The position numbers and the translations under genes are program-made. The notes under the pieces were generated by a model, which searched no databases, was not told the origin of the DNA, and saw nothing but the letters and a program-made list of their open reading frames with translations. From positions 1-64,000 of the forward strand of contig CATQHC010000005.1 in assembly GCA_958295775.1 (NCBI GenBank): a stretch of DNA of 64,000 bases, given 5' to 3'. The stretch is from Chloroflexota bacterium (GTDB lineage Bacteria; Chloroflexota; UBA11872; VXOZ01). Shown in pieces: positions 45,074-52,514 of the stretch (the stretch's first letter is position 1; the number at the start of each line of letters is the position of its first letter).

Positions 45074-46027
45074 CTACCAGAATTCCACCTGGCCCGGCTC
45101 GGCACGTCGCTCCGTTGTACCACCGGCTTGAATGTGCACGACGTCGTTGGTAACGTCATACCGGATGTCGGAATTCATGATCTCGTCCTTGAACATAGCA
45201 TATTCCGTGTGACCCCAAGACGATTTCACGCCGTCGCCCACCGGCCGCTTGAGAGAGACGCGCCAGGTCGGAATGTCGATTGGCCGGATCCGCTGCCCGT
45301 AGATCTCCATGGTGCTGTACACGGGCGCCTGAATCACGGCTTTGCCGTCTTGGAGCGGAAACTTGAGCGAACCGATCCAGGTGGTGACATCCGTGCTCAT
45401 GTCCGTGATCCAGAGCCCGAACCACACACCGTCGGAGTCTTTGGGTTCAGTTTCGTCGGGCGCGAGCCGCACGCGGTAGTCTCCCGCGCCCCAGGCGTAG
45501 GAGCGCCTGACCCCGATGAAGTCCCCCTCGTGGCCGGATGATTGCGTCCAGCCGTCTTCTGCCGCGTAGCGCGCGTTTGCCAGGTCGCGGGTCTCCCAGC
45601 GGGAGAAGATCAGGCCCTTGCCGCGCCAATGCGGAGGTTCAGGGGCGTACACGTCAGTCTGCAACCCAAAGTAGAATCGCACACTCGAGATTGTGCTGTA
45701 GGCAAGCATCAAGTAAAGGCCGTTGTTGCCTCCCAGCGGCGCAACGTCGTTATGGAGCGTGAACTCTATGACCAACTCTTCGAATTCGTCAAGCCTATTG
45801 CCCTTGGCATCTTGGGCTTGAATCCACTCCCACCAGATGTATGCCATGTGCTCCGGCGTAGAAACCGACTCGTAGAGATCAGCGCGACCCGGAATCTGCG
45901 TTGGCGTGGGGACGGCAGCGGCTGTCGCCGGCGTGGCGGTTGGCGGAGTGGAAGCAGGCGCGGCCTGCGCGCACGATACGGCCAGGAAGAGCGCGATGAA
46001 CCGGCAGAGGAGACATAAGCGCTTCAT
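45074..46027 (-). CDS. Putative secreted protein, unknown function
   Basis: A 317-aa protein from ATG 46027 (first residues MKRLCLLCRFIALFLAVSCA), so signal peptide or lipobox VSCA. A Pro/Thr/Ala-rich linker follows. The mature part has Trp-rich beta segments (HMAYIWWEWIQAQ, GVWFGLWITDMS, TTWIGSLKFP, TWRVSLKRP) suggesting a jelly-roll or Ig-like surface protein with carbohydrate-binding character (inference). I do not recognise a named family. Transcription runs away from the 46.1 kb micro-transcript. Confidence 0.7.
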   Translation of the reverse strand: MKRLCLLCRFIALFLAVSCAQAAPASTPPTATPATAAAVPTPTQIPGRADLYESVSTPEHMAYIWWEWIQAQDAKGNRLDEFEELVIEFTLHNDVAPLGGNNGLYLMLAYSTISSVRFYFGLQTDVYAPEPPHWRGKGLIFSRWETRDLANARYAAEDGWTQSSGHEGDFIGVRRSYAWGAGDYRVRLAPDETEPKDSDGVWFGLWITDMSTDVTTWIGSLKFPLQDGKAVIQAPVYSTMEIYGQRIRPIDIPTWRVSLKRPVGDGVKSSWGHTEYAMFKDEIMNSDIRYDVTNDVVHIQAGGTTERRAEPGQVEFW

Positions 46028-46087
46028 TTGGGACCCCTTCACAGATCAGGATCTATACCACAAGTTGTCCCAGCGCCCCGAGCGCGG

Positions 46088-46117
46088 TAGACAGCGTGGC
46101 CGCCCGTATAGTATGAT
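46088..46117 (+). promoter_or_regulatory. Promoter of the 46.1 kb micro-transcript
   Basis: -35 TAGACA (46088-46093), 18-bp spacer, -10 TATGAT (46112-46117). Predicted start near 46124, just before the long Shine-Dalgarno stretch. Confidence 0.55.
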
Positions 46118-46145
46118 GGTGTGCAAGAGAAAGGAGGTGATGCCC

Positions 46146-46193
46146 ATGGATGTTAGTTGTAAATCCAGGGCCGCCTCCGTCAGGTCTCGCTAA
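46146..46193 (+). CDS. 15-aa peptide with full-length anti-SD complement
   Basis: ATG to TAA encoding MDVSCKSRAASVRSR. AAAGGAGGTGAT (46130-46141) matches the complement of the 3' tail of 16S rRNA over 12 bases, with AGGAGG eight bases from the ATG, much stronger than any other gene here. The TAA stop falls exactly in the 4-base loop of the hairpin formed by the last codons and downstream bases. The peptide is basic with one Cys. I do not recognise it; a leader peptide or a small regulatory mRNA is plausible. Confidence 0.5.
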   Translation: MDVSCKSRAASVRSR

Positions 46194-46222
46194 CGAGACC
46201 ACGGAGCGGCCTTAGGGAATTG

Positions 46223-46262
46223 AAGGAGCGCCAGCGGTGCACAGGCACCGGGCGCTCCTTTT
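46223..46262 (+). terminator. Terminator of the micro-transcript
   Basis: Stem AAGGAGCGCC/GGCGCTCCTT (46223-46232, 46251-46260) with an inner GGTGC/GCACC stem, running into TTTT. Confidence 0.75.
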
Positions 46263-46295
46263 GATTCTTTGTGTGGAGAATCGGGAAACGGTGAT

Positions 46296-46523
46296 TTACC
46301 GTGCAAGCAACTTGCCAACTTTGCGGTTCTTCTCAAGGCTCGCCTGGAAATGCGCCATGACGGCCGCGCGGGGCTTCTCTTGTGCGCGCGATGCTATATA
46401 GACGCGCATGGCGTCCTCAAGAACCTTTTGGAAGTGCCGCCCATCCTGCTTGGCCAGCGCCCGCAGTGCAGCCAGAAGATCGGCGTCAGCTTGGCAGGTG
46501 AATTCTTCACGTTTTGTCGTCAT
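46296..46523 (-). CDS. Ribbon-helix-helix-like small protein
   Basis: A 75-aa protein. EFTCQADADLLAALRALAKQ, then GRHFQKVLEDAMRVYIASR, follows the beta-helix-helix pattern of Arc/CopG-type DNA-binding antitoxins. A basic helical tail follows. No toxin gene is adjacent: the upstream neighbour is an M55 peptidase and the downstream side is the micro-transcript. It could be an orphan antitoxin or a transcription regulator. Confidence 0.6.
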   Translation of the reverse strand: MTTKREEFTCQADADLLAALRALAKQDGRHFQKVLEDAMRVYIASRAQEKPRAAVMAHFQASLEKNRKVGKLLAR

Positions 46524-46546
46524 AGTGCGTTAGCCTTGAGTACTCA

Positions 46547-47461
46547 CTACCTTGCCGGGGGCGGATAGGTCGGCTTGCTCTCGTAGGGTTCGCCGCCGGT
46601 GCGGGTGAAGAAGCCGGTGGTCTGGCTGAAGCCGGAGTCCTCGGCGTAGATTTCCATCTCCGGCGCGCGCAGGTTGCCCAGGTTGTCGCGCACCGCCGTG
46701 ATGCTCGGATACGTGGCGGCGACGGTGTGCTCGTCGATGCGAAACGCGTTCGCCACCGTGCTCATGGCGTCGGTGGCGCGTTCGGCAAAGGTGTACTTGA
46801 CCTTGAGCGTCACCGGGCCTACCAGCTTCAGGGGCTGCACAACGCCGATCTTGCCCAGCGCCCGTACCGCGCCTTCAGCAGCCGCCTCTGCCGCGGCCTG
46901 GGGCGTCATGGAGATGGCGCTAAAGTGGCTGGTGCCTTTCTTCACGGCCACCGTCTCGATGCCGGGCACCAGGTCTTCCGCTTCCAGGCAGGCCCAGTAG
47001 TCGCCGGTATTGAGCACCGCCGGCACGTTGTGAATGCCGGCGAACGCCACGAAGATGCCGATTTCGCCGACGAGCAGATCGTTCAGCCAGATGCCTTCCA
47101 CCGCGCTATACGCGCGCGTGATTGGGTGGGGCAGAATAGAGTGCCGCCAGCAGCCCTTCTCGCGGTTGCCGGCCATTTCATGAAAGCCGACGAGCATGCC
47201 GGCGTCGAAGCTCTCATCGAGGAGTTCGGTGAAGATGTCGTGCCGGGGCAGGCCGTGAATGACTTGCACCGGTTTTGGCAGCTTGTGGTACTCCATGATG
47301 TGGATGGTGTTCAGGACGATCTCAGTGACGCCGTTATTCAGAAGCGCCTCGCAGATCGCCGCGAGCTCCATGGTGGCGTATTCGCTCGCGTTCAGATAGC
47401 CCTCGCGGCGGTTGAAGACGCCCGCCACGCCCTCTTGGTCGGCAAAGATGTAGATTTTCAC
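46547..47461 (-). CDS. M55 family D-aminopeptidase (DppA-like)
   Basis: A 304-aa zinc peptidase-like protein. The N-terminal YIFADQEGVAGV gives the Asp8/Glu10 metal pair; NTIHIMEYHKLP and LVGFHEMAGN supply His ligands and FAGIHNVPAVLNTGDYWACLEAE continues the fold. Family members cleave D-Ala-D-Ala or related D-amino peptides, or beta-peptides, and form toroidal decamers. The role may be recycling of cell-wall peptides or uptake of unusual peptides. It lies 23 bp upstream of the RHH gene, so they may be cotranscribed. Confidence 0.88.
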   Translation of the reverse strand: MKIYIFADQEGVAGVFNRREGYLNASEYATMELAAICEALLNNGVTEIVLNTIHIMEYHKLPKPVQVIHGLPRHDIFTELLDESFDAGMLVGFHEMAGNREKGCWRHSILPHPITRAYSAVEGIWLNDLLVGEIGIFVAFAGIHNVPAVLNTGDYWACLEAEDLVPGIETVAVKKGTSHFSAISMTPQAAAEAAAEGAVRALGKIGVVQPLKLVGPVTLKVKYTFAERATDAMSTVANAFRIDEHTVAATYPSITAVRDNLGNLRAPEMEIYAEDSGFSQTTGFFTRTGGEPYESKPTYPPPAR

Positions 47462-47521
47462 GTTTGACTCGCTTTCTCCCGCTGGGCAATTGCCAGTGTG
47501 TGTCCGGCTCTCCTTAGCGGA

Positions 47522-47756
47522 ACGTAGCGCGGGGGCTTGTCCCCCGCCTCTTGGCGCAACCGATGCCCCTACCTAGTTATTCAACTCGTCAATATAGACG
47601 GCATTGGCACCAACGTCCTGCCCCTGGAACCCCGCTCTCACAGGAACGACGGTCAAGGGCGCTCACCTCTCAGCAATTTAGAGCAAGCGAAATCAAATTA
47701 CTTGGCAAGGTGCCTAGATTCCGCGAACAGGGTTCGACGCTTCGCTCGGAATGACA
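47522..47756. repeat. Inverted family E and family G copies
   Basis: Family E (reverse) at 47522-47548 (GTAGCGCGGGGGCTTGTCCC) and family G copy 2 (minus strand) at 47714-47756, nearly identical to 1055-1097. The remaining bases of this 360-bp gap upstream of the M55 gene show nothing coding. Confidence 0.75.
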
Positions 47757-47821
47757 ACAAATGCAACCCAGTGTTTGCAACATCCAAGAGTTCCCGCGTG
47801 CCAAGAACCTTACTGATCCCC

Positions 47822-49084
47822 CTACTTGGCGTAGTGGGTGAACACCTTGCGAATGGCGCGTGCCATGTCGTGGACCATTTCCTCGGTGCACTTCTCGTTG
47901 ATGTGCCGCACGAGCATGCGCTTGAGGATGCCTTCGGCGTTCGGGCACATGCCGGTGTAGTAGCGCACGTCGCGGCCGTTCGCCGGATCGTGGAGCGGGT
48001 AGCCCGATTCGCCAAAGAAGCGGCGGTTCTTCAGCACGTCGTACTCGTAGATGGGCGTGCGGGTATAGCCCGCGCCAAAACCCACGCCCTCATGCGCAAA
48101 CGCCTGCGACAAGTCATCCAGCCCGACGGATAGTTCTTCCAGCTTGGCCAGCGGGCACCAATTCCAGAAGACGTGGGTGCTTTCCGGCGTCGGCGCGCGC
48201 GGCGGGATGATGCCGGGCACGTCATCTACCAGATCGCTCAACAGATTGCCCCATTTCGTGCGCAGGCCCGTAATCGTCGGCAGCTTGCGCAACTGCGCCA
48301 GGCCCACGGCGCCTTGCAATTCCGTCATGCGGTAGTTGGGCGCCAGGAAGGGCGGCTGGCTTTCGCGGCCGCTGCGCCCGCGGCCCTTGTTGTGCGCCAG
48401 CATGATGCGCTCGCCCAGGTAGTCGTTATTTGTGACGGTCATGCCGCCGTCGCCGGTGGTCATGTGCTTGCTCTGCTGGAAGGAGTAGCAGCCAATGTCG
48501 CCGATGGTGCCGGCGTAGCGGCCGTTGTACGCTGCCATGTGCGCCTGGGAGCAATCCTCGATTACGAGCAGGTTGTGCTTGCGGGCCAGTTCCACGATGG
48601 GGTCCATGACCGCCGCGTTGCCCTGCAGGTGCACCACCATAATGGCGACGGTGCGCTCGGTGATGCACGGCTCGATGGTCTCGGCGGTAATGATGCCCGA
48701 GATTGGGTCCACGTCGGCGAATATCGGTACCGCAAGCTGGTAGAGGATGGCAATGATGCTGCCGATATCCGTGATCGGCGCGACGATGATTTCGTCCCCC
48801 GGATTGGGGCCGACGGCCAATACACCCACGTGCAGCGCCGAAGTGCCGGAGGTGCTGGTGACCGCATGCTTGACGCCAAAGGTCTTCTTCCACTCTTCTT
48901 CGAATTGCTGCACCTTGGGGCCGCCCAGCACGTTCAGATTGCCCGACCGGATCACGTCCGTTAGTTCAGCGATCTCTTCATCGCCGAACATGCGGCCGCT
49001 GATGTCGCTGTTGGTGGGGAATTTGTAGTCAACGGTTCGGGGTCCGCCCTCGATGGCGAGTTGCTCTTGCTCTACGGTTTGCAT
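47822..49084 (-). CDS. DegT/DnrJ/EryC1/StrS aminotransferase family protein
   Basis: A 420-aa PLP-dependent aminotransferase. VTSTSGTSALHVGVLAVGPN, LLVIEDCSQAHMAAY with PLP Asp, and SFQQSKHMTTGDGGMTVTNN with the Schiff-base Lys are diagnostic. These enzymes transaminate keto-sugars for surface glycans or secondary metabolites, or act as PLP dehydratases. GGAGGAG is nine bases before the ATG. No nucleotide-sugar enzymes are adjacent, so the substrate is open. Confidence 0.92.
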   Translation of the reverse strand: MQTVEQEQLAIEGGPRTVDYKFPTNSDISGRMFGDEEIAELTDVIRSGNLNVLGGPKVQQFEEEWKKTFGVKHAVTSTSGTSALHVGVLAVGPNPGDEIIVAPITDIGSIIAILYQLAVPIFADVDPISGIITAETIEPCITERTVAIMVVHLQGNAAVMDPIVELARKHNLLVIEDCSQAHMAAYNGRYAGTIGDIGCYSFQQSKHMTTGDGGMTVTNNDYLGERIMLAHNKGRGRSGRESQPPFLAPNYRMTELQGAVGLAQLRKLPTITGLRTKWGNLLSDLVDDVPGIIPPRAPTPESTHVFWNWCPLAKLEELSVGLDDLSQAFAHEGVGFGAGYTRTPIYEYDVLKNRRFFGESGYPLHDPANGRDVRYYTGMCPNAEGILKRMLVRHINEKCTEEMVHDMARAIRKVFTHYAK

Positions 49085-49415
49085 GGGTTCTAGCTCCTCC
49101 GGTTGCTGCAGGGGGTTAACCTAAAAAGGATACGTGGGCTCGGTGCGATACGTGTATTGCCGCTTTCATTGTGGACAAACGACAAGGGGAGCGCAAGTAA
49201 ACTTGCAGAAGCGCGGTTGCCAGGTAAACACTTCGGTGCATTCTGTGAAGCAGGCGCGCTAGGCTGAAATCGCCCCAGAGTTCCCCTCACCCTGACTATC
49301 TCCCCGGTAAGAAGGAGCAATTCTCCCGATCCCGTATGACTACGCAAGTGTCTCCTGCTAAGAGAGAGGATAGGGACAGAGCAAGGGTATCTATCGCGTC
49401 CAATTGGAGTCTGTG
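49085..49415. repeat. Intergenic region with a decayed family B copy
   Basis: About 330 bp. A degenerate family B element at 49283-49318 (CCCCTCACCCTGACTATCTC...AAGAAGGAG) is the only recognisable feature; nothing coding was seen. Confidence 0.5.
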
Positions 49416-49832
49416 CTAACGAGTTAGAAACACAATGCCCAAAACTGCAAAGAGGATACCCAACGCTCGCGTAAATGATATCTGTTCACCGAGAAATATC
49501 ACCGCTAGTATCGCCGTCAGGACCGGATAGGTGCCGCTGGCGGGCGTCACGAGCGAAGCGTCGCCGAGGCGCAGGCCGTTGTAGAAGCCGATGACGGCGC
49601 TGGCCGTGAACGCCGTAACAAGGACGACGAGCACCCAGGTCTGCCAGGTTGGCGTTATCGAGATCGAGTTGTGGCGCTGGGCCCAAACGAGTGGCAGAAG
49701 GAGAAAGACGGTGATGATGCTTCGCACCCAGACCAGGTAGGGCGCGCCAAAGTAGGGGGCGACCATCTTGCCGAAGAATGATGCCAAGCCCCACGAAACA
49801 AACGCTACGCCAATCCAAAACCACAGCCCCAT
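49416..49832 (-). CDS. Half-size EamA/DMT-superfamily transporter
   Basis: A 138-aa protein from ATG 49832 (AGGAG five bases upstream) with about five membrane segments in one EamA domain (ending ILAVIFLGEQISFTRALGIL, FAVLGIVFLTR). Most EamA proteins carry two such domains in about 300 aa; this single-domain form must dimerise, like SMR and BacE-type transporters. It is preceded by repeat-rich DNA and probably monocistronic. Substrate unknown. Confidence 0.8.
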   Translation of the reverse strand: MGLWFWIGVAFVSWGLASFFGKMVAPYFGAPYLVWVRSIITVFLLLPLVWAQRHNSISITPTWQTWVLVVLVTAFTASAVIGFYNGLRLGDASLVTPASGTYPVLTAILAVIFLGEQISFTRALGILFAVLGIVFLTR

Positions 49833-50399
49833 AGCTGCTCCTAAGTAACTTGCTGTAATCTTCACAATACATGCTGGCGGCTATGTGCGCCGCTCTCACC
49901 GCAGAAGCTACCGCGGGGTTTGCGTTGCCACCAACAGTGGGTTGCTCAAAGCCGGCATCACCCTCACCCCGGCCCTCTCCCTTGACGGGAGAGGGAGTCT
50001 CACCGCTGCTCCGTCGAATCGCCGCCACCGAAACATGACGACCAATTCGTACACAAATTCAGATAGTGAAAACTCCTAAATGAAGAGGAGTTCCCCACGT
50101 CCGCATTGGACAATGCATTGGTCTCTACCGGCAGATCTCGAGTGACTGACAAGCTTCCCCTGCAACTATAGCAAACCTGTCCTTGTGCTGCGGGAGCCGC
50201 CTACGCCGCAGCACACTTTGCCAATCCGCTTCTTCGCTATACTAAAGGCACGCAAAAGCGGTCAGCAGGCCACAACCGTCATGGCAGGCGGCGCACTGCA
50301 CGCGGACTGCGCCACAGGGACAACGCGCTGCGGCGCGCACGCATTAGCGGCCCGCATACTACGGCAAACTCTACTTAGGATTTGGAGGCACGTACAGCA
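49833..50399. repeat. Intergenic region with a family B palindrome
   Basis: About 570 bp. A good family B copy at 49961-49995 (CCCTCACCCCGGCCCTCTCC/GGGAGAGGG). The promoters of the divergent EamA and MocA genes must lie here, but no confident hexamers were found. Confidence 0.5.
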
Positions 50400-51494
50400 A
50401 TGGACCTAACCGTCGGCATATTGGGCACCGGACGCATGGCGCAACTACACAGCACGGCGCTGCGCTCAATTCAAGAGAAGGGATTAGTTGTCGATGGCGA
50501 ACGCCACAATGTCGCCGTGGCGCTCTATGGGCGCGATCCGGCGAAAGTCGCGCCGCTGGCGGAGGCGTGCGGCGCGGCCAAGACGAGTAACGATCTGGAG
50601 GGCTTTGTCGACGATCCCGACCTACACGTAATCGATAACTGCCTCGTGAACCGCCTGCACTTCACGCCGCTCTTGCAAGCAATCCAGAACGGCAAGCACG
50701 TGTACACCGATAAGCCCTTGACAAATACAGCCTCAGAAGGCCGCCATCTCCTGCGCGCGGCGCGTCAGGCCGGCGTGCACCACGGCATCGTGCAGAATAT
50801 GCGCTTTCAGGCGGGACCGGCCAAAGCCAAGGAGATCATCGCGTCGGGCGCGCTCGGTCGTATCATCCACGTGCGCGGGGTTTTTGGCTATTACGTGCCC
50901 CAGCGGGTGGAAAATCGACCGGCATGGTTCTATCAGAAGGCCGAGGCGGGCGGCGGCATCGTGCACGACATGATGGCGCACTTCTTTGATCTGCTGGGGT
51001 GGATGATCGGACCTATCCAGCGCGTCTCGTGTGACATGACGACCGTCTTTCCGGAACGCGAAACGCCTGACGGCGAGCGCTTTCGCGCCGAGGTGGAAGA
51101 CGCGGCAACGGTGCAGATGCGATTTGCCAACGGCGCGCTGGGCGACGTGTTCGTCTCCTGGGCGCGGCGCAAGCACGAAGAGGTGCCGTATTTCGAGATC
51201 GACGGTGAGGACGGCAGCCTGATCTTCAGCTTCAACGCCATGCACCAGCAGCTTCAGTCCGACACCCCCGGCTTCCGCTATGATCCCACCCAACTCCAGG
51301 CCGACCCCATGACCGGCTGGGAACCGGTAGCCCTGGAAGGCGAGGATCCGTTTGAGGTCCAACTGCGGGCGTTTCTGGAGGGGATCGTTACCGGCACGCC
51401 CGCCAAACCCGATTGGGAAGACGGCGTGCGCGCGTTGGAGCTCGTGGAAGCGGCGTATGAATCCGCGGAGCACGGCAGGAGAGTGATCGTGTGA
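50400..51494 (+). CDS. Gfo/Idh/MocA family oxidoreductase
   Basis: A 364-aa NAD(P)-dependent dehydrogenase. Rossmann motif GILGTGRMAQLH at the N-terminus, catalytic YTDKPLTN (the EKP-type Lys), then the C-terminal alpha/beta domain with GGGIVHDMMAHFFDLLGWM. Likely oxidises a cyclitol or sugar. I start at the ATG 50400 (GGAGG 11 bases upstream) rather than TTG 50382. Downstream is a toxin-antitoxin pair on the same strand. Confidence 0.92.
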   Translation: MDLTVGILGTGRMAQLHSTALRSIQEKGLVVDGERHNVAVALYGRDPAKVAPLAEACGAAKTSNDLEGFVDDPDLHVIDNCLVNRLHFTPLLQAIQNGKHVYTDKPLTNTASEGRHLLRAARQAGVHHGIVQNMRFQAGPAKAKEIIASGALGRIIHVRGVFGYYVPQRVENRPAWFYQKAEAGGGIVHDMMAHFFDLLGWMIGPIQRVSCDMTTVFPERETPDGERFRAEVEDAATVQMRFANGALGDVFVSWARRKHEEVPYFEIDGEDGSLIFSFNAMHQQLQSDTPGFRYDPTQLQADPMTGWEPVALEGEDPFEVQLRAFLEGIVTGTPAKPDWEDGVRALELVEAAYESAEHGRRVIV

Positions 51495-51543
51495 GTGCTC
51501 TAGTCTAATCAGAATAGTGGCCAATGACTCTGCAGAAGGCACC

Positions 51544-51578
51544 TTGTGTCCTTAGTATCCTGTGGACTACAATGTAGT
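51544..51578 (+). promoter_or_regulatory. Toxin-antitoxin promoter with operator over the -10
   Basis: -35 TTGTGT (51544-51549), 18-bp spacer, -10 TACAAT (51568-51573). The -10 is inside the palindrome ACTACA-A-TGTAGT (51566-51578). The predicted transcript start coincides with the ATG at 51580, giving a leaderless mRNA. Confidence 0.55.
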
Positions 51579-51579
51579 G

Positions 51580-51870
51580 ATGGTCGAGATTCGCCAAACC
51601 GAGGACTACGCCCGCTGGTTCAGACGGCTTAGGGACAGGCAAGCCAGAGTGAGAATCGACAGCCGCATCCGGCGGCTTTCCCTGGGCAACCCCGGCGACG
51701 TAAGGCCGGTGGGAGCGGGAGTATCCGAGATACGGATCGACTACGGACCCGGCTACCGGGTGTACTTTGTGCAAAGAGGTGAGGCCCTGGTCGTCCTTCC
51801 GGCCGGCGGCGACAAGGACAGCCAAGCACGGGACATACGAAGGGCGCTGGAACTCGCCAGAGGACTCTAG
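51580..51870 (+). CDS. RelE/HigB-type toxin
   Basis: A 96-aa protein (from MVEIRQTEDYARWFRRLRDR) with the phage Gp49/HigB killer pattern: RIDSRIRRLSLGNPGDVRPV, GVSEIRIDYGPGYRVYFVQR, and LPAGGDKDSQARDIRRALEL. First gene of a two-gene operon with a HigA-like antitoxin nine bases downstream. The start at 51580 is favoured over 51562 because the promoter -10 ends at 51573. Confidence 0.87.
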   Translation: MVEIRQTEDYARWFRRLRDRQARVRIDSRIRRLSLGNPGDVRPVGAGVSEIRIDYGPGYRVYFVQRGEALVVLPAGGDKDSQARDIRRALELARGL

Positions 51871-51879
51871 GAGGCAGCT

Positions 51880-52188
51880 ATGGCAAAGACGCAGACAAGG
51901 CCGTGGGACCCGGCGGAGCATCTGGAGACCGAGGAGGACATGGCGGCATACCTGAACGTCGCGCTGGAAGAGGGTGATCTGAGCCTGATCATGGCAACCC
52001 TTGGAGACATCGCCCGCGCCCAGCGAATGGCGGTTGTGGCACAGGAGACGGGACTGGGCAGGGAGAGCTTGTACAAGTCTCTTTCAGCCAACGGCAACCC
52101 GGAGTTCGCCACCGTGCTGAAGGTGGTGCGCGCCTTGGGACTCAGACTTCAGGCCGCAGTTGGGCCTGGAGTGAACGACGCAGTTTGA
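51880..52188 (+). CDS. HigA-2-type antitoxin
   Basis: A 102-aa protein with an XRE-like helix-turn-helix (VVAQETGLGRESLYKSLSAN, then GNPEFATVLKVVRALGLRLQ) and the N-terminal PWDPAEHLETEEDMAAYLNV typical of the addiction-module antidote family. AGGAGG four bases before the ATG. Expected to neutralise the preceding toxin and repress the operon at the palindrome 51566-51578. Confidence 0.88.
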   Translation: MAKTQTRPWDPAEHLETEEDMAAYLNVALEEGDLSLIMATLGDIARAQRMAVVAQETGLGRESLYKSLSANGNPEFATVLKVVRALGLRLQAAVGPGVNDAV

Positions 52189-52273
52189 AGACGTCGCAGC
52201 ATCGGACGATACGACCGCGAGACGAACTATCGCAGAGAATGACAGCATTAAGAAAAAGCACCTAGAGCCGCTT

Positions 52274-52459
52274 ACACCGGCGGCCCTGCTCCCCAGGGTA
52301 TCCAGTGACCGGCACAACGTGGGCCTGGCTGTGTCCGCCCAGTTGACGGCGCTCAAGGACTACGCGAAATCCAGCGGCTACTCCGTGGCCCGAGAGTACA
52401 TCGACGAGGCCGAGAGCGGTTGCGTCGCCGACAGGTCTCAGTTCAGGGAGATGATCGCC
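52274..52459 (+). pseudogene. Remnant of a serine recombinase (resolvase N-terminal domain)
   Basis: In-frame translation TPAALLPRVSSDRHNVGLAV, then SAQLTALKDYAKSSGYSVAR and EYIDEAESGCVADRSQFREM, matches the catalytic domain start of large serine recombinases (normally ALYARVSSDRQ...). There is no start codon upstream in frame, and the match stops at about 52459, followed by GH32 sequence. A truncated recombinase next to a toxin-antitoxin pair marks an old mobile-element boundary. Confidence 0.7.
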
Positions 52460-52514
52460 GTCGGTTCTGGGATCTTGGCGCCGCCTGGCCACCAAGCGAG
52501 CACAAGGACACGCC

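Larger units (their letters stand above)
46118..46262 (+). ncRNA. Putative small structured RNA/micro-mRNA
   Basis: A self-contained unit: promoter, strong ribosome site, 15-codon ORF, a long hairpin at 46169-46211 (GGTCTCG/CGAGACC inner stem, outer stem between 46169-46180 and 46201-46211 with a bulged C) and a terminator. The CCTCC within the left arm could alternatively pair with the GGAGG of the ribosome site, so a switch between SD-sequestered and stem-loop forms is possible. No plus-strand gene follows; the neighbours on both sides are on the minus strand. Confidence 0.5.
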
